Notes: generated by a model from the sequence alone, not told the origin. A DNA stretch of 45,391 nucleotides from DATAES01 sp036493595 (GCA_036493595.1 DASXPN010000143.1:1-45391), one strand, 5' to 3'. Positions 1 through 8,881 are shown, counted from the first letter of the stretch. Numbers and translations: made by a program.

Positions 1-762
1 GTGGCGGGTGCGTCGTCGACGCTCGGCGCCGTCGCCCGGCACCTGCCCGGATTGCAGCGACGTTGCCGCCGACTGTCGCTCGCCGCGTTGTCGGTCGGCA
101 CGGTCGCGCTCGTCGCAGATCTCGGCCGCCCGTCACGGTTCGCCAACATGCTGCGGGTGTTCCGCCCGTCGTCGCCCATGAGCATGGGTTCGTGGCTACT
201 GGCCGCGTACGGTCCGGCGGCGGGCGCGGCCGCGGTGCTGCCGGACGCGATCGCCGCTCCCGCGGGCGCAGTAGCCGGTCTCGCCGGGCTCCCACTCGCC
301 GGCTACACGGGCGTGCTCGTGGCCGCGACCGCCGTGCCGGCGTGGCAAGAGGCGAGTCAGTCGTTGCCGTTCCTGTTCACCGCGTCGGGTGTCGCTGGTG
401 CGGCGTCGTTGCTCTCGTTCGGCGATCTCCGCGATGACGAAGCGGCCGTGGTGCGGCGCTACGGCATCGCCGGCAAGGTCGGCGAACTGGCGGCATCGGC
501 TGCGCTCGAGCTCGAGGTCGGCGGGGTGGAAGCAGTCGCCAAGCCCTACCGCGAAGGACCGTCTTCGCGGCTGTGGCGGCTCGCCCATCTGTGCACGAGT
601 CTGAGTCTCGTGCTGTGCCTGCCGCGACGCCGGTCGCGCCGGCGCGAGCAGTTGAGCGCGTTGACGGGAATGGCAGGCTCGCTGCTCGTGAAGGTCGCAG
701 TCCTCGAAGCCGGCAAGGCATCCGCCGCCGACCCGCTCGCGACGTTCCAGAGAGACCAGTGA
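1..762 (+). CDS. NrfD/PsrC-type polysulfide reductase membrane subunit, 5' truncated
   Basis: The motif DLGRPSRFANMLRVF followed by SSPMSMGSW (about residues 40-66) is the hallmark of NrfD/PsrC/DmsC-type integral membrane quinone-interacting subunits. These pass electrons between the quinone pool and a ferredoxin-like/molybdopterin partner. Hydrophobic segments lie near residues 25-43, 63-85, 90-113 and 121-142. The reading frame is open to the first base of the window and the product (253 aa) is shorter than usual for the family, so the GTG at position 1 may be an internal codon and the partner Fe-S and catalytic genes probably lie to the left. The C-terminal third is basic and degenerate. 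The family is fairly certain; the electron donor or acceptor cannot be told. Confidence 0.8.
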   Translation: MAGASSTLGAVARHLPGLQRRCRRLSLAALSVGTVALVADLGRPSRFANMLRVFRPSSPMSMGSWLLAAYGPAAGAAAVLPDAIAAPAGAVAGLAGLPLAGYTGVLVAATAVPAWQEASQSLPFLFTASGVAGAASLLSFGDLRDDEAAVVRRYGIAGKVGELAASAALELEVGGVEAVAKPYREGPSSRLWRLAHLCTSLSLVLCLPRRRSRRREQLSALTGMAGSLLVKVAVLEAGKASAADPLATFQRDQ

Positions 763-799
763 GGGAATAGGCGCAGGGCGCCGGTTCGTTGAGGACCAC

Positions 800-1306
800 A
801 TGGCAGTCAAGCGTCTGAATCACGCCGTCCTCTACGTACGCGATGTCGACCGGAGCGTGCGCTTCTACGAGGAGGCACTCGGTTTCACGGTCGGAGTCCA
901 GTTTCCGGGCGCGGCGTTCTTGAAGGTGCCCGACTCCCACAACGATCACGACCTCGGCCTGTTTGCGATCGGCACGGACGCGGCCGACAGCCCCGCGGGT
1001 CACGGCGCCGTCGGCCTGTACCACCTCGCATGGGAGGTCGAGACGCTGGGCGAGCTCCAGGAAGTGGCGCAGCGGTTGCGCGGTATGGGTGCGCTCGTCG
1101 GCGCGTCGGATCACTCGACGACCAAGGCGCTGTATGCCAAGGATCCCGATGGCATCGAGTTCGAGGTCAGCTGGCTCGTCCCCGTCGATCTCGTCGACGA
1201 CGAGGTGCGCAAGGGCATGGCGAACACGAAGCCCCTGGACCTCGCGCACGAGATCGAGCGCTACGGCGCGGATCGTGCCGGGCTCGAGTCCGTCGTCTAC
1301 AACTGA
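800..1306 (+). CDS. VOC-family (glyoxalase/extradiol dioxygenase fold) protein
   Basis: This 168-aa protein starts MAVKRLNHAVLYVRDVDRSV, the typical first strand and helix of a vicinal-oxygen-chelate module. A second half-module contains GLYHLAWEV and ends DPDGIEFEVSW. The His near residue 8, the His of YHLAW and the Glu of the last motif are the expected metal ligands. It resembles catechol-2,3-dioxygenase-like VOC proteins, but the substrate cannot be read. The ATG is preceded by GAGGACCAC, a usable ribosome binding site. It follows the NrfD gene by 37 bp and may be cotranscribed with it. It converges on the DUF72 gene. Confidence 0.85.
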   Translation: MAVKRLNHAVLYVRDVDRSVRFYEEALGFTVGVQFPGAAFLKVPDSHNDHDLGLFAIGTDAADSPAGHGAVGLYHLAWEVETLGELQEVAQRLRGMGALVGASDHSTTKALYAKDPDGIEFEVSWLVPVDLVDDEVRKGMANTKPLDLAHEIERYGADRAGLESVVYN

Positions 1307-1319
1307 CCACCGGCGACCG

Positions 1320-2084
1320 TCAGTTGTGAAGCCGATCGTGCAGCCAGCGCGCGTCGGCCACCGCATTGGCGTCCCAATCGTTGTTGAAGTACGCGTAGAC
1401 GTCGCATCCGCCGTCGAGCCATCCCTGCAGGCGCTCGGCGACCCGCCACAGGCGTCGACCGCTGTAACGACCCTGGTACTTGCGGTTCACCGCGTCCGGA
1501 CCATGGAACCGCACGTAGGTCCAGTTCGTCGTGAGCTCCCACGGATGATCGGGAAGCATGTCGTGGATGCACAGCGCGGCGCGGTGGCGACGCAGCACCT
1601 CGAACACGTCGTCGTGCAGCCACGACGGTTCCCGCATTTCGACGGCCCATCGCATCGACGTCGGAGCAACCGTGAGGAACTCGTCGAGCCGCTCCACGTT
1701 CCGCCGCCAGCGCGGCGGCAGTTGCACCAGCGTCGGCCCCTGTGCCGCGCCGAGTCGCTCCGCGCGATCGAGATGGTTCGGCAACCACGACTTCGCATCG
1801 CGCAGCTTCATGCGATGCGAGCCGAACTGTCCGAGCTTCAACGCGTAGAGGAAATCGGGCGGTGCCTGCTCCGCCCACTGTTCGAGGGTCTGCACAGGCG
1901 GCAGCCGGTAGAACGTGTTGTTCAGCTCGACCGTGTCGAACAATCCCGCATAGAACTCGAACCAGCGCCGCTGCGGAAGGTGCGCCGGGTAGACGATCCC
2001 GCGCCAGTCGCGGTACATCCATCCCGAACAACCGATGCGAGCACGCACAGGCGTGGCGCGCTCACCGCGGGCGCTACCTAACAT
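1320..2084 (-). CDS. DUF72 (YecE-like) protein
   Basis: The signature features of DUF72 TIM-barrel proteins are present: IGCSGWMYRDWRG near the N terminus, ELNNTFYRLP, then LQWAV-type strands (MRWAVEMREPSW), TYVRFHG and a C-terminal YAYFNND. The molecular function of this family is not established. The frame stays open to 2123, but the ATG at 2084 gives a 254-aa protein of family length and reduces the overlap with the divergent gene starting at 2091. That leaves only six bases between the two start codons, so both promoters must lie inside the opposing coding regions or the transcripts are nearly leaderless. Confidence 0.88.
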   Translation of the reverse strand: MLGSARGERATPVRARIGCSGWMYRDWRGIVYPAHLPQRRWFEFYAGLFDTVELNNTFYRLPPVQTLEQWAEQAPPDFLYALKLGQFGSHRMKLRDAKSWLPNHLDRAERLGAAQGPTLVQLPPRWRRNVERLDEFLTVAPTSMRWAVEMREPSWLHDDVFEVLRRHRAALCIHDMLPDHPWELTTNWTYVRFHGPDAVNRKYQGRYSGRRLWRVAERLQGWLDGGCDVYAYFNNDWDANAVADARWLHDRLHN

Positions 2085-2090
2085 CGGGAC

Positions 2091-3875
2091 GTGACCGAGT
2101 TCGAGCTCACACCCCAGCGGCACTTGACCAGCGCGCTGAGCTCAGCCGTGTCGATTGCAGAAGTGGCCAATGCCATCCTCGTACACGGTCTCCAACAGCT
2201 GGAGGCGCGCACCGTCAGCTTGTGGCTCGTCAACGAGGACGGCACGACGCTCGACTACGTCGGCGGGGCTGGAGCCGTGCTGACCGACGTGACCCAGTTC
2301 GCGTCCATGCCATTGGACGCCGACTTACCCGGACCCGTCGTGGTGTCAACCGGCGAGCCGATCATCTATCGCTCGACGTCGGCGCGCAATGAACGGTGGC
2401 CCGAGCTGGCGCCCTTGCCAAGTGCAAGCGAGGCGTCCGCGGTTCTCCCGATGCAAGCGCGCGACGAGATGATGGGCTGCTTGTCGATCGGCTACGACAC
2501 CGCACGAGACATCGGTGCCGCCGAGCTCATGCAGTTGATGATCGTCGCCGACCAGTGCGCGCTGGCCTTGGACCGTGCCCGACTGGTCGAGCGCGAACGG
2601 CGGGCGCGAGAGACGCTCGAGTTCCTGTCGGAGGCCACGAGTGTGATGGTCAGCGCGCTCGATGCGGGTGACGTGCTCGATCAGCTCACAAGCCATGCCG
2701 TGCCGACTATCGCCGACTGGTGTGGTGTGTGGGTCCACGACGGCGGTTACCTTCGCCGCACTGCGCTCAAGATCGCCGGCGCCGATGAGCTCGCACAACG
2801 GCTCCTCACCGAGGAGGCCGAGATCTCCATCGAAGCGGACGTGCCGATGGCGCAGGCCTGGCGCACCGGTGAGTTCGAGCACGTGGCAAAACCTGGGGAC
2901 GTCCTCATCGACGCGATCTACCGCGAGGCGGCGGACGCAGTGCGGGCGATCGGCCTCCACGACATCATCGTGTGCCCGATCCTGGCTCGAGGCCTGCGGC
3001 TCGGCGTGATCACGTTCTCGTTCACGACGTCCAACCGGCGCTACACACCAGAGGTGTTCGCGGCCGCCGTCGGGCTTGCCGCGCGCGCGGGAGTGGCGCT
3101 CGACATCGCGCAGCGCTTCGAGCGTGAACGCACGACCGCGGCCACCCTCGTCGCCGCGATGCTGCCCGAGCGGCTGCCCGCGATTGCTGGTTGGTCGATC
3201 GTGGCCCGCTACCTGCCGGCGGGCGACGCAGTGTGCGGCGACTGGTACGACGTCACCGCGTTGCCGGGCAGAGAACTTCTGGTCGGTGTCGGCGACTCGG
3301 CCGGCCACGGTCTGCCCGCCGCCGCGCTGATGGCAGAGTTGCGCAACGCAGCCCGCGGATTGGCCATCGCCGGTCATCAGCCCGGTCACCTGCTCGATGA
3401 CCTCTCGGTGCTCGCCGAGCAGAACAGCCTCGACAGCTTCGCGACTGCTGCGTACGGACGACTCGATCCCACGACCGGTGCCGGTACGTGGTCGCTCGCC
3501 GGTCATCCTCCGCCGCTCGTTGTGCCCGCGCGCGGCCGACCTCGGTTCATCCAGGTGCCAACCCGCCCTGCGCTCGGCGTGCCTGGTGGACATAGCACTG
3601 ACTGCTTCTTCACGCTGGAGCCGGGCGACACATTGCTCCTCTACACGGACGGGCTCATCGAACGGCGAGGTGAGCTGCTCGACGTCGGTTTCGACCGTCT
3701 CGCGAGAGCAGCTGCTGCCCCGGTCAGCAACGCAGCCGAGTTGGCCGATCGGTTGATCGAGGCGTTGTGTGCAGATCTTCGTGACGACTGCTGCCTCCTG
3801 GTGCTGCACCGACACGCCCCCGACGATCCGCAGGTCGGGCATGTCGACGAGGTAGATACCGGGACTTCGCCATGA
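2091..3875 (+). CDS. GAF-domain PP2C/SpoIIE-type serine phosphatase (RsbU-like)
   Basis: The product has 594 aa. Residues about 1-165 and 185-340 each look like a GAF sensor domain (SLWLVNEDGTTLDYVGGAG opens the first). From about 365 to the end is a SpoIIE/PP2C_2 phosphatase: CGDWYDV and VGVGDSAGHGLPAA carry metal-binding Asp residues, followed by LLLYTDGLIE and a terminal DDCCLLVL. This architecture is that of RsbU-like phosphatases that dephosphorylate STAS anti-anti-sigma factors in response to a small ligand or redox signal. No membrane segment is seen. The start is GTG at 2091. The stop overlaps the next gene by ATGA, which indicates translational coupling to the kinase-like partner. 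Confidence 0.9.
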   Translation: MTEFELTPQRHLTSALSSAVSIAEVANAILVHGLQQLEARTVSLWLVNEDGTTLDYVGGAGAVLTDVTQFASMPLDADLPGPVVVSTGEPIIYRSTSARNERWPELAPLPSASEASAVLPMQARDEMMGCLSIGYDTARDIGAAELMQLMIVADQCALALDRARLVERERRARETLEFLSEATSVMVSALDAGDVLDQLTSHAVPTIADWCGVWVHDGGYLRRTALKIAGADELAQRLLTEEAEISIEADVPMAQAWRTGEFEHVAKPGDVLIDAIYREAADAVRAIGLHDIIVCPILARGLRLGVITFSFTTSNRRYTPEVFAAAVGLAARAGVALDIAQRFERERTTAATLVAAMLPERLPAIAGWSIVARYLPAGDAVCGDWYDVTALPGRELLVGVGDSAGHGLPAAALMAELRNAARGLAIAGHQPGHLLDDLSVLAEQNSLDSFATAAYGRLDPTTGAGTWSLAGHPPPLVVPARGRPRFIQVPTRPALGVPGGHSTDCFFTLEPGDTLLLYTDGLIERRGELLDVGFDRLARAAAAPVSNAAELADRLIEALCADLRDDCCLLVLHRHAPDDPQVGHVDEVDTGTSP

Positions 3876-4828
3876 ACGCCGCCGCCGCTGTCCCATCCGT
3901 GTCGCACGCATTCAGGCACGAGGCGTTGCTGTACGCCGGTGAGGACGACTTCATCGCTCGCACGGTTGCGTTCATCGCCGGCGGCATCGCGCACGACGAG
4001 GCGGCGCTCGTCATCGTGAGTGCGCCGAAGATCGACCGCATTCGCGCTGCGCTGAACGGTGAGGCGGGCCGCGTCGAGTTCATGGACATGACCAAGGTCG
4101 GGCACAACCCTGCACGCATCATTCCGGCCTGGTACGACTTCGTGGCCAGGCATGGCGGAGGTGGACGCAAGCTACGAGGCGTCGGCGAACCGATCTCGGC
4201 TGAGCGAGACCCTGCGGCACTCGCGGAGTGCCATCGGCACGAGGCGTTGCTCAACCTGGCGTTTGCGGACAGCGGCGATTGGTGGCTGTTGTGCCCGTAC
4301 GACGTGACGACGCTCCCGCGCTCGGTCGTCGACGAAGCGCAACGCAATCATCCGTACATCCTCGAGGACGGCGCGCACCGATCGAGCCCGACGGCGCGGG
4401 ACCTCACCGCGATCAGCGAGCCTTTCGCCGACCCTCTCGCCGATCCCCCAGCGCGTACACCTGAGTTCGTCTTCGATGTGACCGGGCTGGCGGCGGTGCG
4501 CGTGCTCGTGCGCCAGCAGGCACGCGAAGCCGCCCTCCCCGAGGCGCGGGTGATCGACGCCGTGCTGGCGGCCGACGAGATCGCAACGAACAGCGTCCGG
4601 TACGGAGGCGGTGCGGGCATCCTCCGCTTGTGGACCGACGGCCGCGCCATCGCGTGCGAGATCCGCGACGAGGGCTGGATCGACGAGCCCCTGATCGGTC
4701 GGCAGCGGCCCCCGGTGAGCCAGAGCGGCGGGCGTGGCCACTGGCTGGTCAATCAGATGTGCGATCTGGTGCAGGTGCGGTCTTCCCGCGCCGGCACGAT
4801 TGTGCGCTTCTTCGTCGGCCCGGCCTGA
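3872..4828 (+). CDS. MEDS-domain plus HATPase anti-sigma-type kinase (RsbW-like)
   Basis: Residues about 1-170 match the MEDS sensory domain (FRHEALLYAGEDDF, then a second HRHEALLNLAFA and LCPYDV), a module seen in DcmR-like and sigma-regulatory proteins. Residues about 205-318 are a GHKL ATPase of the RsbW/SpoIIAB class: ADEIATNSVRYGG is the N-box, IRDEGW the G1 region and GGRGHWLVNQ the G2 region. Such proteins phosphorylate an anti-anti-sigma factor or bind sigma directly. The gene overlaps the SpoIIE phosphatase by 4 bp, giving a phosphatase/kinase pair of the partner-switching type. No STAS protein is encoded in the window, so the target must lie elsewhere. Confidence 0.88.
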   Translation: MNAAAAVPSVSHAFRHEALLYAGEDDFIARTVAFIAGGIAHDEAALVIVSAPKIDRIRAALNGEAGRVEFMDMTKVGHNPARIIPAWYDFVARHGGGGRKLRGVGEPISAERDPAALAECHRHEALLNLAFADSGDWWLLCPYDVTTLPRSVVDEAQRNHPYILEDGAHRSSPTARDLTAISEPFADPLADPPARTPEFVFDVTGLAAVRVLVRQQAREAALPEARVIDAVLAADEIATNSVRYGGGAGILRLWTDGRAIACEIRDEGWIDEPLIGRQRPPVSQSGGRGHWLVNQMCDLVQVRSSRAGTIVRFFVGPA

Positions 4829-4846
4829 GCTGCTTAGGATCCGCCG

Positions 4847-6412
4847 ATGGGTGAGCTTCCTCTCACGATCCCTCGGGTAGTTGCCCGGGCGGGCCACCTG
4901 TTCGGTGACAGCGAGGCGGTGGTCGACGGCGACGTGCGGCTGTCGTTCGTCGAGTTCGCCGCACAGATCGACACTGCGGCGCGCGCGCTGATCGCGAGTG
5001 GCGTCGATCCAGGCGATCGCATCGCCATCTGGGCACCGAACATGTACGAGTGGGCCGTGGTCGCGTTGGGAGCGCACTCGGTGGGCGCGGTCGTCATCCC
5101 GCTGAATACGCGATTCAAGGGCCCGGAGGCCGGTTACGTCATCGGCGCCGCGAGCGCGCGCCTGCTGTTCACCGTCACCGACTTCTTGGACACGAACTAC
5201 GTCGAGCTCCTACGCGGCGCACCGGGGGCGGAGTCGATCGAGGAAACCGTCGTCCTGCGCGGTGAGGCCGCCGGCGACTGCGTGTCATGGACCGAGTTCC
5301 TGTCGCGCTCGACCGCGGTCGATCCCGCCACCTCCGCGTCCCGGGCCGCCGCGGTGCAGCCCGACGACCTGTGCGACATCCTCTTCACGTCAGGCACGAC
5401 GGGTGCGCCGAAAGGCGCGATGCTCCTCCACTCCGCCAGCATTCGTGCCTACGACGCCTGGTCGAGCGTCGTGGGGCTCCGAGAAGGTGACCGTTACCTC
5501 GTCATCAATCCCTTCTTTCACTCGTTCGGCCTGAAGGCCGGCATTCTCGCCGCGCTGCTGAAGGGCGCCACGCTCGTGCCGCATCCGATCTTCGATGTCC
5601 CGTCGGTGATGCGACGGGTGGCCGAGGAGCACATCACGATGCTTCCCGGCCCTCCGGCGATCTTCCAGACGATCCTCAACCATCCGGATCTCGACACGTA
5701 CGACTTGTCGTCGCTGCGTCTGTCGGTCACCGGCGCCGCCCCCATCACGACGCAGATGATCATCGCCATGCGCGAGAAGCTCGGCTTCGAGAACGTCGTG
5801 ACGGGCTACGGACTCACCGAAGCGCACGGCATCGCCACGATGTGCCGCCACGACGACGATCCCGAGACCATCGCGAAGACCTCGGGGCGCGCCATTCCCG
5901 GTGTCGAGGTCCGCTTGATCGACGAAGACGGCAAGACCGTCGATCCGGGCCAGCCCGGCGAGGTGTTGGTGCGCGGCTACAACGTCATGAAGGGATACCT
6001 CGACAACCCGGCGGCCACGGCGGAGGCGATCGACGGCGAAGGGTGGCTGCACTCCGGTGACATCGCTGTCGCCGACGAGGAAGGCAACCTCGCGATCACC
6101 GATCGCAAGAAGGACATGTACATCGTCGGCGGGTTCAACGCATACCCCGCCGAGATCGAACGAGTCATGAACGGGCACCCGAAGGTCGCGCAGGCCGCGG
6201 TCATCGGTGTGCCGGACGATCGGCTGGGCGAAGTCGGCAAGGCGTTCGTCATTCCGACGACCGGTACCGAGGTCGACGTCGACGAGTTGCTCTCCTGGTG
6301 CCGGGAGAACATGGCCAACTACAAGGCGCCGCGATCGATCGAGGTGGTCGACTCGCTGCCGCTCAACGCGTCGGGCAAGGTGCTCAAGTACGACCTACGC
6401 GCCCGGCATTGA
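4847..6412 (+). CDS. FadD3-like acyl-CoA ligase (ANL superfamily)
   Basis: This is a 521-aa adenylating CoA ligase. It has the AMP-binding loop ILFTSGTTGAPKGA, the region INPFFHSFGLKAGILAALLK, the GYGLTEAHG motif, the hinge aspartate in WLHSGD and the C-terminal catalytic Lys in PLNASGKVLKYDLR. The middle of the protein closely resembles what I recall of mycobacterial FadD3, which activates the steroid ring C/D product HIP. The substrate is therefore inferred to be HIP or a similar alicyclic acid, not proven. It begins 18 bp after the MEDS-HATPase gene, has AGGA 8 nt before the ATG, and ends 2 bp before the MetE-like gene, so it sits inside a regulator-plus-enzyme transcription unit. Confidence 0.88.
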   Translation: MGELPLTIPRVVARAGHLFGDSEAVVDGDVRLSFVEFAAQIDTAARALIASGVDPGDRIAIWAPNMYEWAVVALGAHSVGAVVIPLNTRFKGPEAGYVIGAASARLLFTVTDFLDTNYVELLRGAPGAESIEETVVLRGEAAGDCVSWTEFLSRSTAVDPATSASRAAAVQPDDLCDILFTSGTTGAPKGAMLLHSASIRAYDAWSSVVGLREGDRYLVINPFFHSFGLKAGILAALLKGATLVPHPIFDVPSVMRRVAEEHITMLPGPPAIFQTILNHPDLDTYDLSSLRLSVTGAAPITTQMIIAMREKLGFENVVTGYGLTEAHGIATMCRHDDDPETIAKTSGRAIPGVEVRLIDEDGKTVDPGQPGEVLVRGYNVMKGYLDNPAATAEAIDGEGWLHSGDIAVADEEGNLAITDRKKDMYIVGGFNAYPAEIERVMNGHPKVAQAAVIGVPDDRLGEVGKAFVIPTTGTEVDVDELLSWCRENMANYKAPRSIEVVDSLPLNASGKVLKYDLRARH

Positions 6413-6414
6413 CG

Positions 6415-7557
6415 ATGCGCACGAGCGAGTCGCGGATCCTCACGACGCACGCCGGAAGCCTGCCGCGCCCGCGCCCGCTGGCGGAGATGCACGGTCGCCG
6501 CAGCCGGGGTGAGCCTGTCGACGTGGACGAGCTGCGCCGTACCGTCGAAGACGCGACAGCGGCATCGATCGCCGCGCAGGTCGAGGCCGGCATCGACATC
6601 GGCAACGACGGCGAGCAGGCGCGAGAGAGCTTCTTCACCTACGTGAGTCACCGCATGACCGGATTCGGCGACACGAGCCAGCGGGCGTTGATGCGCGACC
6701 TGATCGATCATCCGGACTTCGTCGAGCTCGCACAACCCCGCTTCGCACGCATCAAGGTCAACCTCATGGCCGCGCCGGCCGCGATCGGTGACGTCACGTA
6801 CGGCGACCGGAGCGAGTTGGAAGCAGAGTGCGAGCTGGTGGCCGGCGCGCCCTTCGCACAGACCTTCATGACTGCGGCATCGCCGGGCATCGTCGTTGCG
6901 GCGATGGACAACCGCTACTACGACACGCAGACGGACTACGTACACGCTGTCGCGAGTGCGCTTCGCACCGAATACGAGTACATCGTCGGACGCGGTCTCC
7001 TGTTGCAGATCGATGCGCCGGACCTCGCGCTCGAGCGGCACACGCTCTTCGCCGATCGGCCGCTCGACGAGTTCCTCGCGTGGATCCAACTCGTGATCGG
7101 AGCGATCAACGAAGCGTTGTCGAACATCGATCGCCGCAACGTGCGCTTGCACGTGTGCTGGGGCAACTACGAGGGTCCGCACACGTTGGACGTGCCGCTA
7201 AGGGAGATCCTTCCGTACCTGTACGAGGCAGACGTCGGCGCGCTCGTCATCTCGATGGCCAACGCGCGCCACGCACACGAGTACGCGCTGTTCGCCGACC
7301 ATCCGCTGCCGGAAGGCATGGTCCTCGTCGCCGGGGTGATCGACACGACAAGCAACTACGTCGAACACGTTGAGGTGGTGGCCGACCGGCTCGCTCGTGT
7401 CGTCGCCGCCGTCGGCGATCCGCGACGAGTCATCGCCGGAACGGATTGCGGGTTCGACACCTCCGCCGGCCTCGGTGACGTGGCGCCGTCGCTCGTGTGG
7501 GAGAAGCTCCGTGCACTCCGCGCCGGCGCCGACCTCGCCAGCGCCCGGTTGTTCTGA
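6415..7557 (+). CDS. Cobalamin-independent methionine synthase (MetE C-terminal)-like protein
   Basis: This 380-aa protein has the fold and zinc site of the MetE C-terminal domain: ILTTHAGSLPRPRPL at the N terminus, His246 and Cys248 in LHVCWGNYEGPH, and Cys345 in AGTDCGFDTSAG. Full MetE is about 750 aa, so this belongs to the short stand-alone class, whose members move methyl groups between thiols or are uncharacterised. The frame stays open upstream to 6298, but the ATG at 6415 opens directly on the conserved N terminus and lies 2 bp after the FadD3-like stop. A link to methyl-thiol chemistry is an inference from the family; the true substrate is unknown. Confidence 0.85.
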   Translation: MRTSESRILTTHAGSLPRPRPLAEMHGRRSRGEPVDVDELRRTVEDATAASIAAQVEAGIDIGNDGEQARESFFTYVSHRMTGFGDTSQRALMRDLIDHPDFVELAQPRFARIKVNLMAAPAAIGDVTYGDRSELEAECELVAGAPFAQTFMTAASPGIVVAAMDNRYYDTQTDYVHAVASALRTEYEYIVGRGLLLQIDAPDLALERHTLFADRPLDEFLAWIQLVIGAINEALSNIDRRNVRLHVCWGNYEGPHTLDVPLREILPYLYEADVGALVISMANARHAHEYALFADHPLPEGMVLVAGVIDTTSNYVEHVEVVADRLARVVAAVGDPRRVIAGTDCGFDTSAGLGDVAPSLVWEKLRALRAGADLASARLF

Positions 7558-7590
7558 GCTCTGGTCCTCAGAGGCTCTGGCGCGGCTCGA

Positions 7591-8073
7591 TCAGAGCTGC
7601 GACATCACGCTCTCGCACGAGCTCACGTCGACTCCGGGCTTGGACTCGACGTCGAGCTTCACGATGATGCCGTCCTCGATGACCGCGGCGTAGCGCTGCG
7701 ATCGCGTACCGAGCCCGATGCCGGCGCCGTCGAACGCCAGGCCCATGGCGTCGGCGAACTCACCGTTGCCGTCGGCCAGCATCAGGATCTTGCCGCCCGC
7801 GCCCTGCGCTTCGCCCCACGCGTCCATCACCCACGCGTCGTTCACCGCGATGCAAGCGATGGTGTCGACACCGCGCTTCTTCAACTCGTCGGCCCCGCTC
7901 ACGAAGCCGGGGAGGTGCACCTTCGAACATCCGGGTGTGAACGCGCCCGGCACGGCGAACAGCACCACCCGGCCCGTGCCCAGCACTTCGCCGGTGCGGA
8001 CCGCAGTGGGACCGTCGGCGCCCATGGTGCGCACCTCGACGTCGGGGACCCTGTCGCCAACCTTGATCGTCAT
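7591..8073 (-). CDS. Peroxiredoxin of the Prx5/redoxin type
   Basis: This is a 160-aa thiol peroxidase. The peroxidatic cysteine is Cys49 in PGAFTPGCSKVHLPGF, the signature of Prx5-like enzymes that reduce H2O2 and alkyl hydroperoxides. Further cysteines at 74 and near residue 153 (VDVSSCESV) could act as the resolving thiol. The open frame extends much further upstream to 8433, but that part overlaps the divergent SDR gene. The ATG at 8073 starts MTIKVGDRVPDVEVRTM, which is the family N terminus. The protein is cytoplasmic, with no signal peptide. It is divergent from the SDR gene across a comparatively AT-rich 112-bp spacer that probably holds both promoters. Confidence 0.92.
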   Translation of the reverse strand: MTIKVGDRVPDVEVRTMGADGPTAVRTGEVLGTGRVVLFAVPGAFTPGCSKVHLPGFVSGADELKKRGVDTIACIAVNDAWVMDAWGEAQGAGGKILMLADGNGEFADAMGLAFDGAGIGLGTRSQRYAAVIEDGIIVKLDVESKPGVDVSSCESVMSQL

Positions 8074-8142
8074 TGCCGCGCACGTTATCCAGCACTGCCC
8101 CTTGACCGTTCCAGCGGAATAAAGTAAGAAGAACCTATCTTT

Positions 8143-8156
8143 ACTGTCGTAACAGT
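8143..8156. promoter_or_regulatory. Inverted repeat in the divergent peroxiredoxin/SDR promoter region
   Basis: ACTGT and ACAGT arms are separated by CGTA, within the AT-rich part of the 8074-8185 spacer that contrasts with the GC-rich surroundings. It lies 30 bp before the SDR start and 70 bp before the peroxiredoxin start. A TTGACC hexamer lies nearby at about 8102. It could be an operator, but the arms are only 5 bp. Confidence 0.25.
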
Positions 8157-8185
8157 TCGGCAGTATGGGAAGGGAGGCGGTAGCC

Positions 8186-8881
8186 ATGAAGGTTGCCATC
8201 GTCACCGGAGCTTCCCGAGGTCTCGGCCTCGCTCTCGCGAAGGAGCTCGCCGCCCACGGATGGGCGCTCGTGGTCGACGCCCGAGGGTCCGATGCGCTGG
8301 GTGCGGCAGCCGGCGAGCTCGCGTCGCGGACAACCGTGCGCGCCGTCCCCGGCGACATCACCGACCCAGGCCACCGGCGCGGGCTCGTGCAGGCGGCGCT
8401 CGACTTGGGCGGCATCGACGCGGTCGTCAACAACGCCAGCTACCTGGGTCCGAGCCCGCAACCGGCGCTGGCCGACTACCCACTCGACGCCATCCGGCAG
8501 GTCTACGAGGTGAACGTGTTCGCGCCGCTCGCGCTGGTGCAGGAGGCGATGCCCGCCCTGCACGCCGGAGGACGGATCATCGACATCACCTCCGACGCCG
8601 CGGTGGAGGCGTACGAAGGATGGGGAGGGTACGGCTCGTCGAAGGCCGCACTCGAGCAACTGACGGCGATCCTCGCCGCGGAACGACCTGAGCTGCGCGT
8701 GTACCACGTCGATCCCGGCGACCTCCGCACGCAGATGCACCAGGAGGCGTTCCCGGGTGAAGACATCTCGGATCGCCCTCTGCCCGAAGTCGCAGTGCCA
8801 GGACTCCTCCGACTGCTCGAAGGTGACGAGCCGAGTGGCCGCTACCGAGCACAGGAGCTCGTTCCGGTGGCGACGCCGTGA
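8186..8881 (+). CDS. Short-chain dehydrogenase/reductase (SDR)
   Basis: This is a classical SDR of about 231 aa. The Rossmann motif TGASRGLGLALA is at the N terminus, the NAG-type motif appears as VVNNASYLG, the catalytic Ser lies in DITSDAA, and the active-site pair YGSSK is present. An NAD(P)-dependent alcohol or ketone oxidoreductase is expected; the substrate is unknown. An in-frame ATG lies seven codons upstream (8165), but the ATG at 8186 is preceded by GGGAGG at good spacing and begins MKVAIVTGAS, so it is preferred. The stop overlaps the GTG of the QueA-like gene (GTGA), implying translational coupling. Confidence 0.92.
   Translation: MKVAIVTGASRGLGLALAKELAAHGWALVVDARGSDALGAAAGELASRTTVRAVPGDITDPGHRRGLVQAALDLGGIDAVVNNASYLGPSPQPALADYPLDAIRQVYEVNVFAPLALVQEAMPALHAGGRIIDITSDAAVEAYEGWGGYGSSKAALEQLTAILAAERPELRVYHVDPGDLRTQMHQEAFPGEDISDRPLPEVAVPGLLRLLEGDEPSGRYRAQELVPVATP

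Noticed and set aside
770..782. GGCGC/GCGCC hairpin after the NrfD gene
   Set aside because: A 5-bp GC stem is common by chance in this sequence and nothing else supports a terminator.
1909..1922. TAGAACGTGTTGTT resembles the KstR-like operator
   Set aside because: It lies inside the DUF72 gene and is the coding sequence of the conserved LNNTFYRLP motif, so the similarity is coincidental.
2346..3911. A 521-codon minus-strand frame opposite the SpoIIE phosphatase
   Set aside because: It is a compositional shadow; the plus frame carries the GAF and SpoIIE motifs.
7557..7598. AGCTCTG/CAGAGCT inverted repeat between the MetE-like and peroxiredoxin genes
   Set aside because: A 7-bp stem with a 28-nt loop is too weak to call, and the right arm overlaps the peroxiredoxin stop region.
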